From: Nostoc sp. KVJ3
GTDB lineage: Bacteria; Cyanobacteriota; Cyanobacteriia; Cyanobacteriales; Nostocaceae
Length of the DNA: 64,000 bases
Assembly (NCBI RefSeq): GCF_026127265.1
Contig: NZ_WWFG01000005.1
Span: forward strand, 248,001 to 312,000
Direction: 5' to 3'
In this document: piece after piece, positions 1 to 9,096 of the stretch
Position numbering within the stretch: position 1 is the stretch's first letter
Layout of the letters: each line of letters starts with the position of its first letter
Notes under the pieces: generated by a model
The model's input: the letters and a program-made list of their open reading frames with translations, nothing else
Told to the model about the DNA's origin: nothing
Databases searched by the model: none
Program-made: the position numbers and the translations under genes

Positions 1-195
1 TCCACCGTCGTCAGCAATCAGACATTGCTCCAAGCCGGAAACTCCCAAATTCCAGAAGTACACAGGACTGTTAAGTTTGTCCATCACTTCAGCAGTTAAC
101 CACTGAATGATAGTGGCTTCTTCGGGGGACAGAACATCTATTGCCACGATAGGTATTTGAGAATCAATGGTGGTAATCAGGTTTGATAGTTTCAT
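1..195 (-). CDS. Ycf46-like AAA ATPase, N-terminal part, runs off left edge
   Basis: The minus strand from 195 to the window edge is open for 65 codons, starting with ATG at 195. The product begins MKLSNLITTIDSQIPIVAID and ends at the edge inside a region rich in YFWNLGVSG-like residues. This resembles the N-terminus of the complete AAA ATPase at 50106-51740 (MKLTDWPAL...TPIVAVEY...VFVWNPGYCG), so the two look like paralogues. The start overlaps the stop of the upstream 85-residue gene as ATGA, which suggests translational coupling. The ATPase core lies outside the window, so the call rests on the N-terminal resemblance alone. Confidence 0.6.
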   Translation of the reverse strand, partial: MKLSNLITTIDSQIPIVAIDVLSPEEATIIQWLTAEVMDKLNSPVYFWNLGVSGLEQCLIADDGG

Positions 196-449
196 TGTTG
201 CGAATTTTGATCGGGTACGGGAGAAAGTTTTTCGTGAGTGGTAACAAGATGCACGACTACTTCGTAAACTTCGGCATCGCCGTTAAACACTTCAGCAACT
301 CCAGAAGAATTTGGATGAGCAATGGCGGAAATTAGAGCATTGACTAAAGCGCACAGTCCCTCCGCATTTCCTTTGATAATTACTGGTTGCCGCGCTCCTT
401 TTGAGGGATAAATATGGAGCATCGGATAATCTTCAGGTAGTTGACTCAT
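192..449 (-). CDS. Small hypothetical protein, 85 aa
   Basis: An 85-residue protein with no family I recognise. It has no signal peptide or membrane segment and reads like a small soluble alpha/beta domain, with a conserved-looking stretch PVIIKGNAEGLCALVNALIS near residues 22-41. Its stop overlaps the start of the partial AAA ATPase gene (ATGA), and it follows the DUF2997 and Ycf35-like genes on the same strand. It is therefore probably part of one operon with them and may work with the ATPase. No function can be assigned. Confidence 0.6.
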   Translation of the reverse strand: MSQLPEDYPMLHIYPSKGARQPVIIKGNAEGLCALVNALISAIAHPNSSGVAEVFNGDAEVYEVVVHLVTTHEKLSPVPDQNSQQ

Positions 450-494
450 AGAAAAATTGTGCGGGGGGATTTTCCTCGTTCCCCCATCGAATGT

Positions 495-701
495 TTATTG
501 GTGCAGTCGTTGTTGATGAGTAATGATGCTACGAAGCTGTTGCTGAGATTCTGGTTTGTAAGTGCGATCGCCTTGCACTATGCCTAAAGCTTCCTCAAAA
601 GGTTGAGTTGCTTCTAGGCACGACAATCCCTCAAATCCCTCGGCTTCTATTTTCACTTCACCTGTAGCAGTGTCAAAATGTATCAAGATTGCCCGTTCCA
701 T
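495..701 (-). CDS. DUF2997 family protein, 68 aa
   Basis: A 68-residue protein whose N-terminus (ILIHFDTATGEVKIEAEGF) matches my knowledge of the DUF2997 family, short cyanobacterial proteins of unknown role often found beside Ycf35-like genes. A clear ribosome binding site, GGAGGT, lies a few bases upstream of the ATG at 701. The gene sits three bases from the end of the Ycf35-like gene and is followed by the 85-residue gene and the AAA ATPase, so the four look like an operon. The C-terminal half is polar and glutamine-rich. Function is unknown in the family. Confidence 0.75.
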   Translation of the reverse strand: MERAILIHFDTATGEVKIEAEGFEGLSCLEATQPFEEALGIVQGDRTYKPESQQQLRSIITHQQRLHQ

Positions 702-704
702 AAA

Positions 705-1151
705 TTACCTCCGAACTTGTTGAGTTTGCTGGTGTGCTGAAAATGCAAGGCGCAGAGTATGTACCTGACCGTTGGTTTCTTCTGTGATGGTGCATTCTCC
801 CAGATGTTCTTGTAACTGGGCTGCTTTAGCGCGAACCATCTTCTGTCCGTAGGCTTGTATTAGGGTGTGCGAAAAGAAGTCTTCTCCTAGTCGGGGTACA
901 GTTTCATAGGCATCATGGATAAGTTGATACACCCCTGCCTCCTGATCCCACCTAAACCCGATATCTGCGCGGACACTTAAACTACGGCCAGGGACAACAA
1001 TCTCAGCACTTTGTCCTTGGGAGTCGTCGTAATAACCTCTCAGCGATTGTGGTTTTTCATAAACTTGGACGGTAAACTGCAAATCTTGTAGAGCTTGTAC
1101 TAAACATTCACGGTTAGTTAGTTTTGTAGTGACAGTTGAAAAGTGCGACAT
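705..1151 (-). CDS. DUF1257 / Ycf35-like protein
   Basis: A 148-residue protein starting MSHFSTVTTKLTNRECL, the usual opening of Ycf35 (DUF1257), a protein of unknown function found in cyanobacteria and red-algal plastids. Ycf35 proteins usually run about 120-150 residues, so it is full length. A purine-rich AGAGGTAGGAA lies just before the ATG at 1151. The conserved central part (RADIGFRWD...YQLIHDAYE) is present. Finding it with DUF2997 and a Ycf46-like ATPase repeats a chromosomal cyanobacterial neighbourhood on what looks like a plasmid. The biochemical role is not established. Confidence 0.8.
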   Translation of the reverse strand: MSHFSTVTTKLTNRECLVQALQDLQFTVQVYEKPQSLRGYYDDSQGQSAEIVVPGRSLSVRADIGFRWDQEAGVYQLIHDAYETVPRLGEDFFSHTLIQAYGQKMVRAKAAQLQEHLGECTITEETNGQVHTLRLAFSAHQQTQQVRR

Positions 1152-1214
1152 TTCCTACCTCTAAATACTGTGGACTGGTAAATTAATGCGAACAGTGGTG
1201 CTCGATTGTTTTTT

Positions 1215-2279
1215 CTAGCGAAGTTTGAGAGACATCGCTGTAGCTCTGGTTAAGCCCATACCCTCATCACTTGCTAATCGTTGGAGATGGCGTTGTTCAT
1301 CCAAAAGCTTGGAGCAAATTTCATCCATTTTTTCCTGTAACTGAGAACGCCCTTGTGAATCCAGCTTTTTAGCATCCACAGAAGCGTTTTCGAGAACATT
1401 TTCTAGATGAGCCATCATTTGTCCAAGGCTGCTACCTGCTTCAAAACTGGCGTTAGCCAAAAGCATTTGGACTTTTTTGAAATGGCGTTCCATCTTCTTC
1501 TTGAAGTTGACTGGCTTGCGTCCTGGTTCCCAATTGCTCAAATCTTCGAGCAACTGGGCTGCTAGTTGTTCTCCTCCAGCGATCGCTGATTCCCTCAGTG
1601 TTTGTTCTAAATTTCTGTCATACTGTTCGATAAACCGACTTATTTGCCCTAAGCATTCAGCTTGTTTCTCTGACAGTTGTTCACTGATGGCGGGAATAAT
1701 GACAGGACGACCAATTACTACTTGTAAATAGTCCTCTAATTCCTCTAGACAGGGAAAAGCTTTGGCTAAGTTCTGTTTAACTTCTTGTTGTTGTTCTACA
1801 GATAACTGCCAAGCATTGAGTGAGAGAAATTTGTCAATACGTTCTTGATAGTCTGTGTACCCCTTTTCATACTCTTCTTTCAGTTGAGTGCGTAGAACAG
1901 GTGCAATATTATCTCGAATTCCGATTAGTTGATTCCAGACCAAGGGCGCTAAGTCTATAGGACAAATCCAATCACCATTGTCATAATTCATCCATTCTTG
2001 GACTGAAGCAATTTCTTGCCTTAATTGGTTTGCTGCTTCGTCTAAAGCTTTGAAAACTTTGATGCCCTTTAAACCAACTTCTGAGGTTGTAACCTTCACT
2101 AAGTCAGATTCTTGTTCATCTTGAGAATATTTGAGAACATCTGTCCATTTTGGAGCATTACTCTTGGTTGTCTTCTTTAACTGAATCTTGAAACGGATGC
2201 GAGTTTTATTCAGCTTAGAGAGATTATATCTTTCAACAACAGCGTCTTTTAGAAAGGTTTCGCTTGAATTGGTAATCAC
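1215..2279 (-). CDS. Hypothetical coiled-coil protein, 354 aa
   Basis: The product is soluble, strongly charged and predicted from its heptad-like leucine and glutamate pattern to be largely helical, with probable coiled coils from about residue 140 to the end. It has no signal peptide and no nucleotide-binding motif. The start used here is GTG at 2279 with no obvious ribosome binding site. It loosely resembles DUF3150-type proteins that accompany MoxR/CobS-like ATPases, but this is only an impression. It is separated from the Ycf35-like gene by about 60 bases and is probably co-transcribed with it. Confidence 0.6.
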   Translation of the reverse strand: MITNSSETFLKDAVVERYNLSKLNKTRIRFKIQLKKTTKSNAPKWTDVLKYSQDEQESDLVKVTTSEVGLKGIKVFKALDEAANQLRQEIASVQEWMNYDNGDWICPIDLAPLVWNQLIGIRDNIAPVLRTQLKEEYEKGYTDYQERIDKFLSLNAWQLSVEQQQEVKQNLAKAFPCLEELEDYLQVVIGRPVIIPAISEQLSEKQAECLGQISRFIEQYDRNLEQTLRESAIAGGEQLAAQLLEDLSNWEPGRKPVNFKKKMERHFKKVQMLLANASFEAGSSLGQMMAHLENVLENASVDAKKLDSQGRSQLQEKMDEICSKLLDEQRHLQRLASDEGMGLTRATAMSLKLR

Positions 2280-2702
2280 TGCTTGTACCAGATTTACTAG
2301 GAATAATAATGTTTTTGGACTCAGTGAAATAAAGCGTAAGCTTTACCTTTTCGCCACTAAGTTGGGCTATAACTTTATTCACGTAAATCATTTAATTGGT
2401 TATTAAATATAGATAAATTTGATTGTAATTTAAAAAATAATTTGAGACTAAAAAGCTGTTGAAATCAGATTATTGCGGAAATATTGTAAAAAGAAGACAG
2501 TTTTTCTATAGTTAGTAAGCAGTTATAAAAGTGAGCAAACGTTTCATAAGACATTATCTATTTCGATTTCATAATCTAGCAATCATAAGCTAATCGTCAT
2601 TTGTTTTTACAGATTTATTCGCTTATAGTAAGGGCTTAAGCCCTGCTTTCATGCAACTTAAATGCTCATTAGCTTATTTGATTTGTGAAAATCACAAGGC
2701 AC
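2280..2702. other. AT-rich intergenic region, no gene seen
   Basis: About 420 bases between the coiled-coil gene and the terminator of the helicase gene. It is AT-rich with scattered short runs of T and A. I found no convincing reading frame, RNA gene or repeat, and it probably holds the promoter of the leftward operon. Confidence 0.4.
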
Positions 2703-2735
2703 AGAACCCCGATTTATTAGATAAATCGGGGTTCT
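2703..2735 (-). terminator. Terminator-like perfect hairpin after helicase gene
   Basis: Two perfect 15-base arms, AGAACCCCGATTTAT at 2703-2717 and its complement at 2721-2735, are separated by three bases. The hairpin lies 56 bases downstream of the helicase stop codon. It lacks a clear T-run on either side, so termination strength is uncertain; it could also be a small mobile palindrome. Confidence 0.6.
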
Positions 2736-2790
2736 CGTTGTTCACGAATGATTAATCGGAATTTTGTGTTGAGATTGCTATACACAATTA

Positions 2791-4263
2791 TTACCGAATA
2801 ACTAATATCCGTTGTCTAGCCCGTGAGCTAGAAACATAGTACAAACGATTAAACTCTCTAATCTTTGCCAGGACTGCCTTACTGTCATCTCCTCGTTCTG
2901 GATAAAGTCGCTTACTCAAATCTTTACCATCAATACCCGCTTCTAAGAAAGTGCTACCTTGGCTATTGTGAACAGTTAATGCAAAGCAGTTTCTAATGTT
3001 GGCAAACTGCTCTGAATGTTTGTAGTACTGCTTCCACAGAAAGGGATTACGCTTGGCACTTTTGAGTAAGCGTTTGGTTTCTTGGTCAAATTGTTTTTGC
3101 TCATCTTCATGCAGAACATAGATTTGACGCACAATCCCTTCATCTGTCTCTACCTTTAACCTCCAAGTATCATAGTTGTTGTAACGATCCCCAAAGACAT
3201 CTAAAACAGTAAACTCTGTAGATGTAGAAAGAATCGTAGTTTTACCATCAGGAGCCATCACAGGATCTCTGGTGATTAATCTTTCTCCAGGAATAAAGCG
3301 ATTGAGATTTTCACCATATAAATGTGTGCGAATCTGCTGATTGTAAAAGTCAACTTGAGTATTAGTCCAGGACAAAATTCGGAAACAATCTGGGTTTTGA
3401 GCAAATTCTCTCTTCATCTTTTTGCAGGCATAGCGCAGCAAAGTTTGACGTTTAACCATCAGCGCCCCATTACTTTTATCAGGCAGATATTTGGCATAAG
3501 GCTCAAAAGGAAACTTGCTCTTGGTAACTGCATAGCGAGAAGCAGTGACAAACTCTAGCAAGGGACTCCCACTTCCCTGACGCACAACTTGAGTCAAAAC
3601 TGCTTTATCTGGCACTTGAAAACTAGGAGATTTTCCTTCATTAACTGGATTTAACTGTGCTGGGTCGCCCATGAGAATAATTTTGATTTTTGTCCAGGTG
3701 GATGATTGGTTAGCAACATCCTCAATCCAGCGCCAGAGTTGTTTGCCAATCATGGAACATTCATCAATAAAGACAACATCAAATAGATTGATATAAGAAG
3801 GCCCAGTTTGGTCAAGTACTTTCTCTTTACCTCTAGTTACCATACCCAGTCCTAACAACTGGTGAATGGTGAAGAATTCTACCCCAGTTACGCCATTTTC
3901 TGCCGCCATGCGTTGCAGCACACCTACAGCTTTATTAGTGGGTGCAGTCAGTACAACTCGCTTACCCGCAGCGACAAGAACTTTAACTAGTTGGAATACA
4001 ATAGTTGACTTGCCGGTTCCCGCATAGCCAACCAGCAGAAATAAAGCAGCCATCACAGTTGGCTGTATAAATGTCCACATTGCATCTAAAGCTTTTTGCT
4101 GCTGTTGGGTGAGTTGAAATGGAAAAGAACTTGTTGCAGCGAAAGTAGGAAGTGTTTGGATCATCATCGCTTCGCTAATTCCATTAATTGATCCACTCAA
4201 TGCAGCGATAGCTGTTGGTTTTACTTCTCCGAAAAACAATACTCCTTCTGGTTTGAGGAACAT
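2791..4263 (-). CDS. Superfamily 1 DNA helicase, Dda/RecD-like
   Basis: A 490-residue ATP-dependent DNA helicase. A Walker A motif GYAGTGKS sits at residues 79-86, motif Ia TAPTNKA near 107, a Walker B FIDECSM near 165-171, and a C-terminal UvrD_C_2 signature ALTVHNSQGS near 435. This layout matches single-chain RecD2/Dda-type helicases, which unwind DNA 5' to 3' and are often plasmid- or phage-borne. The first 31 residues are not typical, and an internal ATG at residue 33 could be the true start. It stands alone, with its own hairpin downstream. It may assist plasmid replication or transfer. Confidence 0.85.
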   Translation of the reverse strand: MFLKPEGVLFFGEVKPTAIAALSGSINGISEAMMIQTLPTFAATSSFPFQLTQQQQKALDAMWTFIQPTVMAALFLLVGYAGTGKSTIVFQLVKVLVAAGKRVVLTAPTNKAVGVLQRMAAENGVTGVEFFTIHQLLGLGMVTRGKEKVLDQTGPSYINLFDVVFIDECSMIGKQLWRWIEDVANQSSTWTKIKIILMGDPAQLNPVNEGKSPSFQVPDKAVLTQVVRQGSGSPLLEFVTASRYAVTKSKFPFEPYAKYLPDKSNGALMVKRQTLLRYACKKMKREFAQNPDCFRILSWTNTQVDFYNQQIRTHLYGENLNRFIPGERLITRDPVMAPDGKTTILSTSTEFTVLDVFGDRYNNYDTWRLKVETDEGIVRQIYVLHEDEQKQFDQETKRLLKSAKRNPFLWKQYYKHSEQFANIRNCFALTVHNSQGSTFLEAGIDGKDLSKRLYPERGDDSKAVLAKIREFNRLYYVSSSRARQRILVIR

Positions 4264-4707
4264 ATGTTTCTATATCCATTCGGCATCATCAGAAATCAAT
4301 ATATTAAAAGTTTTGGTGTTGCTGAATCATGGGATAATTCCGGACAATTTGGAACAAATTTTCAATGGTTTAAACCGCCAATTAATGCCGCATTTATGCA
4401 ACGCCAAAGTTTTTTAAGATTCAGATTATTTAGTTAAATCTGAAATTGCACATATATATTTTTCCATGAAGGTAAACATCTTCAATCTTAAAATTATTGC
4501 TACTCGGAAATCCTACTTGAATTCTTGTCATTACAAATTTTCGCGCATGTCACCATACATTAGACCTAATTACGCATTACTACGTATTTAAATATACTAA
4601 ATATTTCATTACACTGAAAATAGTTTTTAGTGTAGGCGTGGCCTGCCGTAGACATCGCTCGTTTTTTATCCGGCCTTACAAAATCCCATCCCGTTGCTCC
4701 CATCTCT
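4264..4707. other. Intergenic region with dispersed palindrome
   Basis: About 440 bases between the divergent helicase and histidine kinase genes, so promoters for both should lie here. The only feature I see is a copy of the dispersed cyanobacterial palindrome at 4631-4658 (GTAGGCGTGGCC...GACATCGC), close to the kinase start. The rest is AT-rich and featureless. Confidence 0.5.
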
Positions 4708-7425
4708 ATGTTATTTATCAAACAAAAATACCTGCCCTACAGGATTGCATTTTTCAGTGTGGGAGTAACCTTGCTAGTAAAGCTGGGACTAGAGCATCTA
4801 ACCGGAATTACAAATTCTTTCAGCTTGTGGCTGATTGCGATCGCTATAAGTACTTGGTACGGTAGCATCATTTCAGGATTGACATCAGTGTTTTTGGCTG
4901 CTTTAGCTAGTCATTACTTTTTTACAAATCCATCTTCTACTCTCGATAGTCTGGAATTTGTATTATTTGTTATCGAGGGTCTATTAATCAGTGCGCTAAC
5001 TGCTAACTTTCAGTCAAGTAAACAGCAGTCAGATACTGATAAAACAGAAGCCCAAATCAATCTAAAAGATTTATTACAGAGTCAGCGTTCACTTCGCCAA
5101 GGTGAAGAACTATACCGAACATTAACCCAAAATCTACCCAATGGAGTAGTTTTTCTCTTTGATCGAGATATGCGCTTTATGGGTGCTGAGGGTACAGAAC
5201 TGCAAATCTTTGGTTTACCAAAAGAAGAGTTCCAAGGTAAAACGCTGCACGAAACTGTTCTCCCTGAGACTTACGAACTGATAGAACCAGCTTACCGTAG
5301 TACCTTACAGGGTACTCCAATGTGTATTGAAATTCCTTATAACAATCAAGTTTATCTAGTACAAACTTTTCCAGTCAAAGATGAAAATAGCAAAATTATG
5401 ACTGGCTTGGCAATCTTCCAAAACGTCACGAACCGCAAACAAGCAGAAGCAAAAATTATCAAGTTAAACCAAGCTTTAAATCGACGAGTTAAAGAACTAC
5501 AAACTTTGTTAGAGGTGATTCCAACTGGCATTGGCATTGCAGAAGATCCAGAATGCCGAACTATTAGAGTTAATCCGGCTCTTGCCAAACTGCTTGGCAT
5601 ACCTGTTGAGGCAAATGCCTCTCTCAGCGCTCCTAATGATGAACGTCCAACTAACTTTAAAGTTTACCAGTCAGGCAGAGAACTAGCTCCAGAAGAACTA
5701 GCTATGCAATATGCTACCACTCATGGTGTGGAAATACTGGATTCTGAGATTGAGGTGGTTCGTGATGATGGTATGAGAATAAATCTGTCGCAGTATGCTG
5801 CCCCTTTATTTGATGAAGATGGAAAAGTGCGGGGGTGTGTAAGTGTATTTCTAGATATTACCCAGCGCAACCAAGCAGAAAGAAAATTGCAAGCTGCTAG
5901 AGATCAGTTGCAGACTGTACTGGAGGCTGTACCTGGAATTGTATCTTGGGTTAGTTCCGATTTGTGCTATCTAGGTGTCAACAAGCACTTAGCTGATAGT
6001 TTTAATTTGTCTCCTGAAGCTTTTGTTGGTCAGGATATTGGTTTTTTAGCTAGTGGTAATGGGTTTCGTGAGTTCGTGCAAAATTTCTTTGCTGGAAATC
6101 AATCTGAAGCATTATATGAGTTGAAATCCATAAGCGCAGATCGTAGTTATTTAATTGTGGCTCAAAAATATGACCAGAACAAAGCCGCATTTTTAATTGG
6201 CATTGATATCACAGAACAAAAGCGTGTAGAGGAAGAACTGAGACAAAAGACTGAGGAACTGGCAGAAATAAATCGAGTAAAGGATGAATTCGTTGCTGTC
6301 TTGTCTCATGAGTTACGTACTCCCATGCATAATCTCCACGGCTGGGCGCAACTATTGCTAACTGAATCTGAGATGGATGAAGCACTGAAAATTGAGGGAC
6401 TGGAAACGATTGAGCGGAATGCCCGTCTACAAGTTCGCTTAATTGACGATTTGTTGGATCTGGCTAGGATGCAGAAGGGCGAGATGAATTTGGAAATCGA
6501 ACCTGTTGACCTAGCAAGTGTAATTCGGTCAGCAGCAGATACTATTCGATTGTCAGCCGAAACAAAGGGCATTCAAATTCAGTTACATCTTGATGCTGTG
6601 TCCAACGTTTTAGGTGATGCCATTCGTTTACAACAAGTGGTTTGGAATTTACTTTCAAATGCAATCAAGTTTAGTTCCAAGAATGAAAGTGTAGAGGTCA
6701 GGTTGGAACAAGTTGAGTCTCAGGCTCAGATTACTGTTATTGATCGAGGGAGGGGCATAGAAGCAGAATTTATACCATTCGTCTTTGAGCGGTTTAGTCA
6801 GCGTGATGCTTCCACTACTCGTTCTGCTGGTGGATTAGGGTTAGGACTTGCGATCGCTCTCACAATTGTAGAACTCCACAATGGCAATATCACAGCAGCC
6901 AGTGCGGGATTCGGCAAGGGTTCGACATTCACGGTGAGACTACCTATCGTAACAATGACAACACAGTTGAGTAATGATGAACTAGTAGTAGGAGAATTGC
7001 TGCATGGGAATAAGGAAATTGCCCAATTGCAGAACTTGTGCATTCTAGTTGTGGATGATGATGCAGATGCTCGGATATTAATGCAGACTGTTCTTCAGAG
7101 CGCCGGGGCTGATGTATTAGTGGCAGCATCAGTAAAAGAAGCATTGGCACTTTTAGAACAGCGTAGGCGTAGCCCAACCCAGGCATCGCCTGCTCTACTG
7201 ATTAGTGATATTAGTATGCCAGATGAGGATGGCTTTACCTTAATTCGTCAGGTTCGCTCCCACACTATAGAGCAAGGGGGACAAATTCCAGCGATCGCTC
7301 TCACCGCTTTTGCTGAAGCCAAAAATGAGCAGCGTATTTTAAAAGCAGGGTTTCAACTTTTTATTAGCAAGCCAATTGAGCCAATGGAACTCGTGGACAA
7401 GATAATCAAGGTATTAAAAACTTGA
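4708..7425 (+). CDS. Hybrid sensor histidine kinase with PAS domains
   Basis: A 905-residue membrane sensor kinase. An N-terminal block of hydrophobic helices (about residues 10-100) resembles the KdpD-like DUF4118 membrane domain. Three PAS-like regions follow (about 130-245, 260-385, 400-510), then a HisKA dimerisation domain with the phospho-accepting H534 (LSHELRTP), an ATPase domain with N, G1 and G2 boxes (about 640-750), and a C-terminal receiver domain with Asp834 (ISDISMPDEDG). It would autophosphorylate on an unknown signal and pass phosphate to its own receiver. A dispersed palindromic repeat has inserted in frame just before the receiver aspartate. No response regulator lies next to it. 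Confidence 0.9.
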   Translation: MLFIKQKYLPYRIAFFSVGVTLLVKLGLEHLTGITNSFSLWLIAIAISTWYGSIISGLTSVFLAALASHYFFTNPSSTLDSLEFVLFVIEGLLISALTANFQSSKQQSDTDKTEAQINLKDLLQSQRSLRQGEELYRTLTQNLPNGVVFLFDRDMRFMGAEGTELQIFGLPKEEFQGKTLHETVLPETYELIEPAYRSTLQGTPMCIEIPYNNQVYLVQTFPVKDENSKIMTGLAIFQNVTNRKQAEAKIIKLNQALNRRVKELQTLLEVIPTGIGIAEDPECRTIRVNPALAKLLGIPVEANASLSAPNDERPTNFKVYQSGRELAPEELAMQYATTHGVEILDSEIEVVRDDGMRINLSQYAAPLFDEDGKVRGCVSVFLDITQRNQAERKLQAARDQLQTVLEAVPGIVSWVSSDLCYLGVNKHLADSFNLSPEAFVGQDIGFLASGNGFREFVQNFFAGNQSEALYELKSISADRSYLIVAQKYDQNKAAFLIGIDITEQKRVEEELRQKTEELAEINRVKDEFVAVLSHELRTPMHNLHGWAQLLLTESEMDEALKIEGLETIERNARLQVRLIDDLLDLARMQKGEMNLEIEPVDLASVIRSAADTIRLSAETKGIQIQLHLDAVSNVLGDAIRLQQVVWNLLSNAIKFSSKNESVEVRLEQVESQAQITVIDRGRGIEAEFIPFVFERFSQRDASTTRSAGGLGLGLAIALTIVELHNGNITAASAGFGKGSTFTVRLPIVTMTTQLSNDELVVGELLHGNKEIAQLQNLCILVVDDDADARILMQTVLQSAGADVLVAASVKEALALLEQRRRSPTQASPALLISDISMPDEDGFTLIRQVRSHTIEQGGQIPAIALTAFAEAKNEQRILKAGFQLFISKPIEPMELVDKIIKVLKT
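7161..7193 (+). repeat. Dispersed palindrome inserted in frame in kinase gene
   Basis: This stretch (GCGTAGGCGTAGCC...GGCATCGCCTGC) belongs to the same palindromic family as copies near 4631, 32242, 43138 and 49963. It encodes the odd RRRRSPTQASP segment between LLEQ and ALLISD, where receiver domains normally have only two to three residues. It therefore looks like an in-frame insertion tolerated by the protein. Confidence 0.6.
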
Positions 7426-7600
7426 TCAACAGTATAGCAATCACCTGACGGCATTCGTGGTGAGTTAACTGAAACTCACGGTTATTGCAGCGAATGGTAA
7501 TGTGATAACAGTATCCTGGTTTGATCTCACGGGGTTTTCTGGACATCTTTCAGCTAGCGAGTGAGGTATTATAAAACTTCAAGAAAAATATAGTCTAACC

Positions 7601-8984
7601 TAGTCAGATATAGTCTTTCATGTCCTCATTGAATGGTAGAATAATCTTGTCTGGCAAATCAATAATATGCGTCAAGTAGAAAAGCACATAATCAAAGAAC
7701 GACATGAATGGTTTGATTACTGCACTGATATAACTACTATTTCCCGACAGCTTTACAACACTGCTCAATTCACCCAACGTCAAGGTTTTTTCTACGCCTG
7801 GGGGACTCAAACACAAGCAAGCTTAGACAGTTTATTTAAACAAAACGAGAACTATAAATCAATGCCTGCCAAAGTAGCCCAACTCGTTTTGAAACAGAAT
7901 GCAGATGCGTGGCTCGCTTACTACAAGGGATTATCAGCCTATAAACTTGATTCAACTAAGTTCACAGGTAGACCAAAGCCACCCAGTTATGTTGACGACA
8001 AAAACCTAGTTAAATTCAATAATCAAGCCATTGGTAAAAGAGAATTTAGCAAGGGTTCTGTGGTTCCTTCGATGTCGCCAATCAGAATTCCGGTAAAACC
8101 TGGACTCAAGTTTGATGACTTATGCGAAGTACGAATTATCCCAAAAACCGGATGCTATGTTGTCGAGGTAGTCTATGAAATTCCTAAACCTTGTGAATTC
8201 AATTGTCGTTTGAATCCTGAAGTGAATGCGGCGATAGACATTGGTTTAGATAATCTAGCAACAATTGTTTTTAACGACTTAACAATACAGCCGATTATTG
8301 TAAATGGTAAACCATTGAAATCAGCAAACCAGTTTTACAATAAGCAGGTTGCCAAGTTTCGAGGAATTCTTGCCAAGGGTAAAGGCAAATCAAAGCGAAT
8401 TGCAAACATCGTTCGTAATCGGAATCAATTTGTAGATTCATATTTACATCAAGCCACAAAAATGATTGTGGATGAGTTCAAGTCTGTTGGCGTAACCCAC
8501 GTATCTATAGGAAAAAATGAACAATGGAAAACACGTCTTAATTTAGGTAAGCGCACAAACCAAAACTTTACTCAAATACCACACGCCAAATTTATCCTGA
8601 TGCTGACTTACAAATTAGAAAGAGTCGGTATCACCGTCAAGGTTGCAGAAGAAAGCTACACCAGCAAGAGTTCTGCCATTGATTGGGACATCATCCCAAC
8701 TTATCAACCTAACAAGAAGATAAAACATATATTCTCAGGAAGACGTGTCGAACGTGCGTGGTATGTTAGCTCATCTGGTTTGAAGATTCATGCCGACGTG
8801 AACGCCTCTTTCAACATCGGCAGAAAAAGTAATCCTGAAGGTTTCGACTGTATCAAGTCTATTCTAAGGGATAGGGGATGTCTGGTAGTACATCCAAGGC
8901 GGATAACTCCACTATTTAAGCGTGTCCATGCTGAAAGTAGAGTCGCTTCAAACCGAGTTGCATAAGTCTGACTATATTTGACTA
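7601..8984 (+). mobile_element. TnpB-only insertion element with short inverted ends
   Basis: The tnpB gene is bracketed by TAGTCAGATATAGTC at 7601-7615 and an inverted copy at 8970-8984 (14 of 15 bases). A second partial copy (ATATAGTCT) lies at 7589. IS200/IS605 elements normally lack true terminal inverted repeats, so these may be subterminal recognition sites or mark another element type. No target duplication was found and no TnpA is present, so the element would need help to move. Confidence 0.5.
7667..8965 (+). CDS. tnpB: TnpB-type RNA-guided nuclease, rearranged RuvC centre
   Basis: A 432-residue OrfB/TnpB protein. RuvC-like aspartates are D191 (AIDIGLDN) and D377 (HADVNAS). The canonical VVVEDL glutamate is absent: at that place the protein reads VSIGKNEQWK. 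A glutamate pair E328/E329 (EESYTSK) lies further along, as in the TnpB lineage where the catalytic glutamate has moved. There is no CXXC zinc-finger pair, also typical of that lineage. TnpB proteins cut DNA using an RNA made from the 3' end of the element and help keep the element in place. The ATG at 7667 fits the usual N-terminus. Confidence 0.85.
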   Translation: MRQVEKHIIKERHEWFDYCTDITTISRQLYNTAQFTQRQGFFYAWGTQTQASLDSLFKQNENYKSMPAKVAQLVLKQNADAWLAYYKGLSAYKLDSTKFTGRPKPPSYVDDKNLVKFNNQAIGKREFSKGSVVPSMSPIRIPVKPGLKFDDLCEVRIIPKTGCYVVEVVYEIPKPCEFNCRLNPEVNAAIDIGLDNLATIVFNDLTIQPIIVNGKPLKSANQFYNKQVAKFRGILAKGKGKSKRIANIVRNRNQFVDSYLHQATKMIVDEFKSVGVTHVSIGKNEQWKTRLNLGKRTNQNFTQIPHAKFILMLTYKLERVGITVKVAEESYTSKSSAIDWDIIPTYQPNKKIKHIFSGRRVERAWYVSSSGLKIHADVNASFNIGRKSNPEGFDCIKSILRDRGCLVVHPRRITPLFKRVHAESRVASNRVA

Positions 8985-9096
8985 TGTGATTTGGAACTAT
9001 TCTTGCTTGAATACCCCACTGATTACCTTACTATTCCTGTCAAATATCGCCTGACTAGCATGGTAATATTTGGCGGGGGAAGTCATAGTGTGTAAG

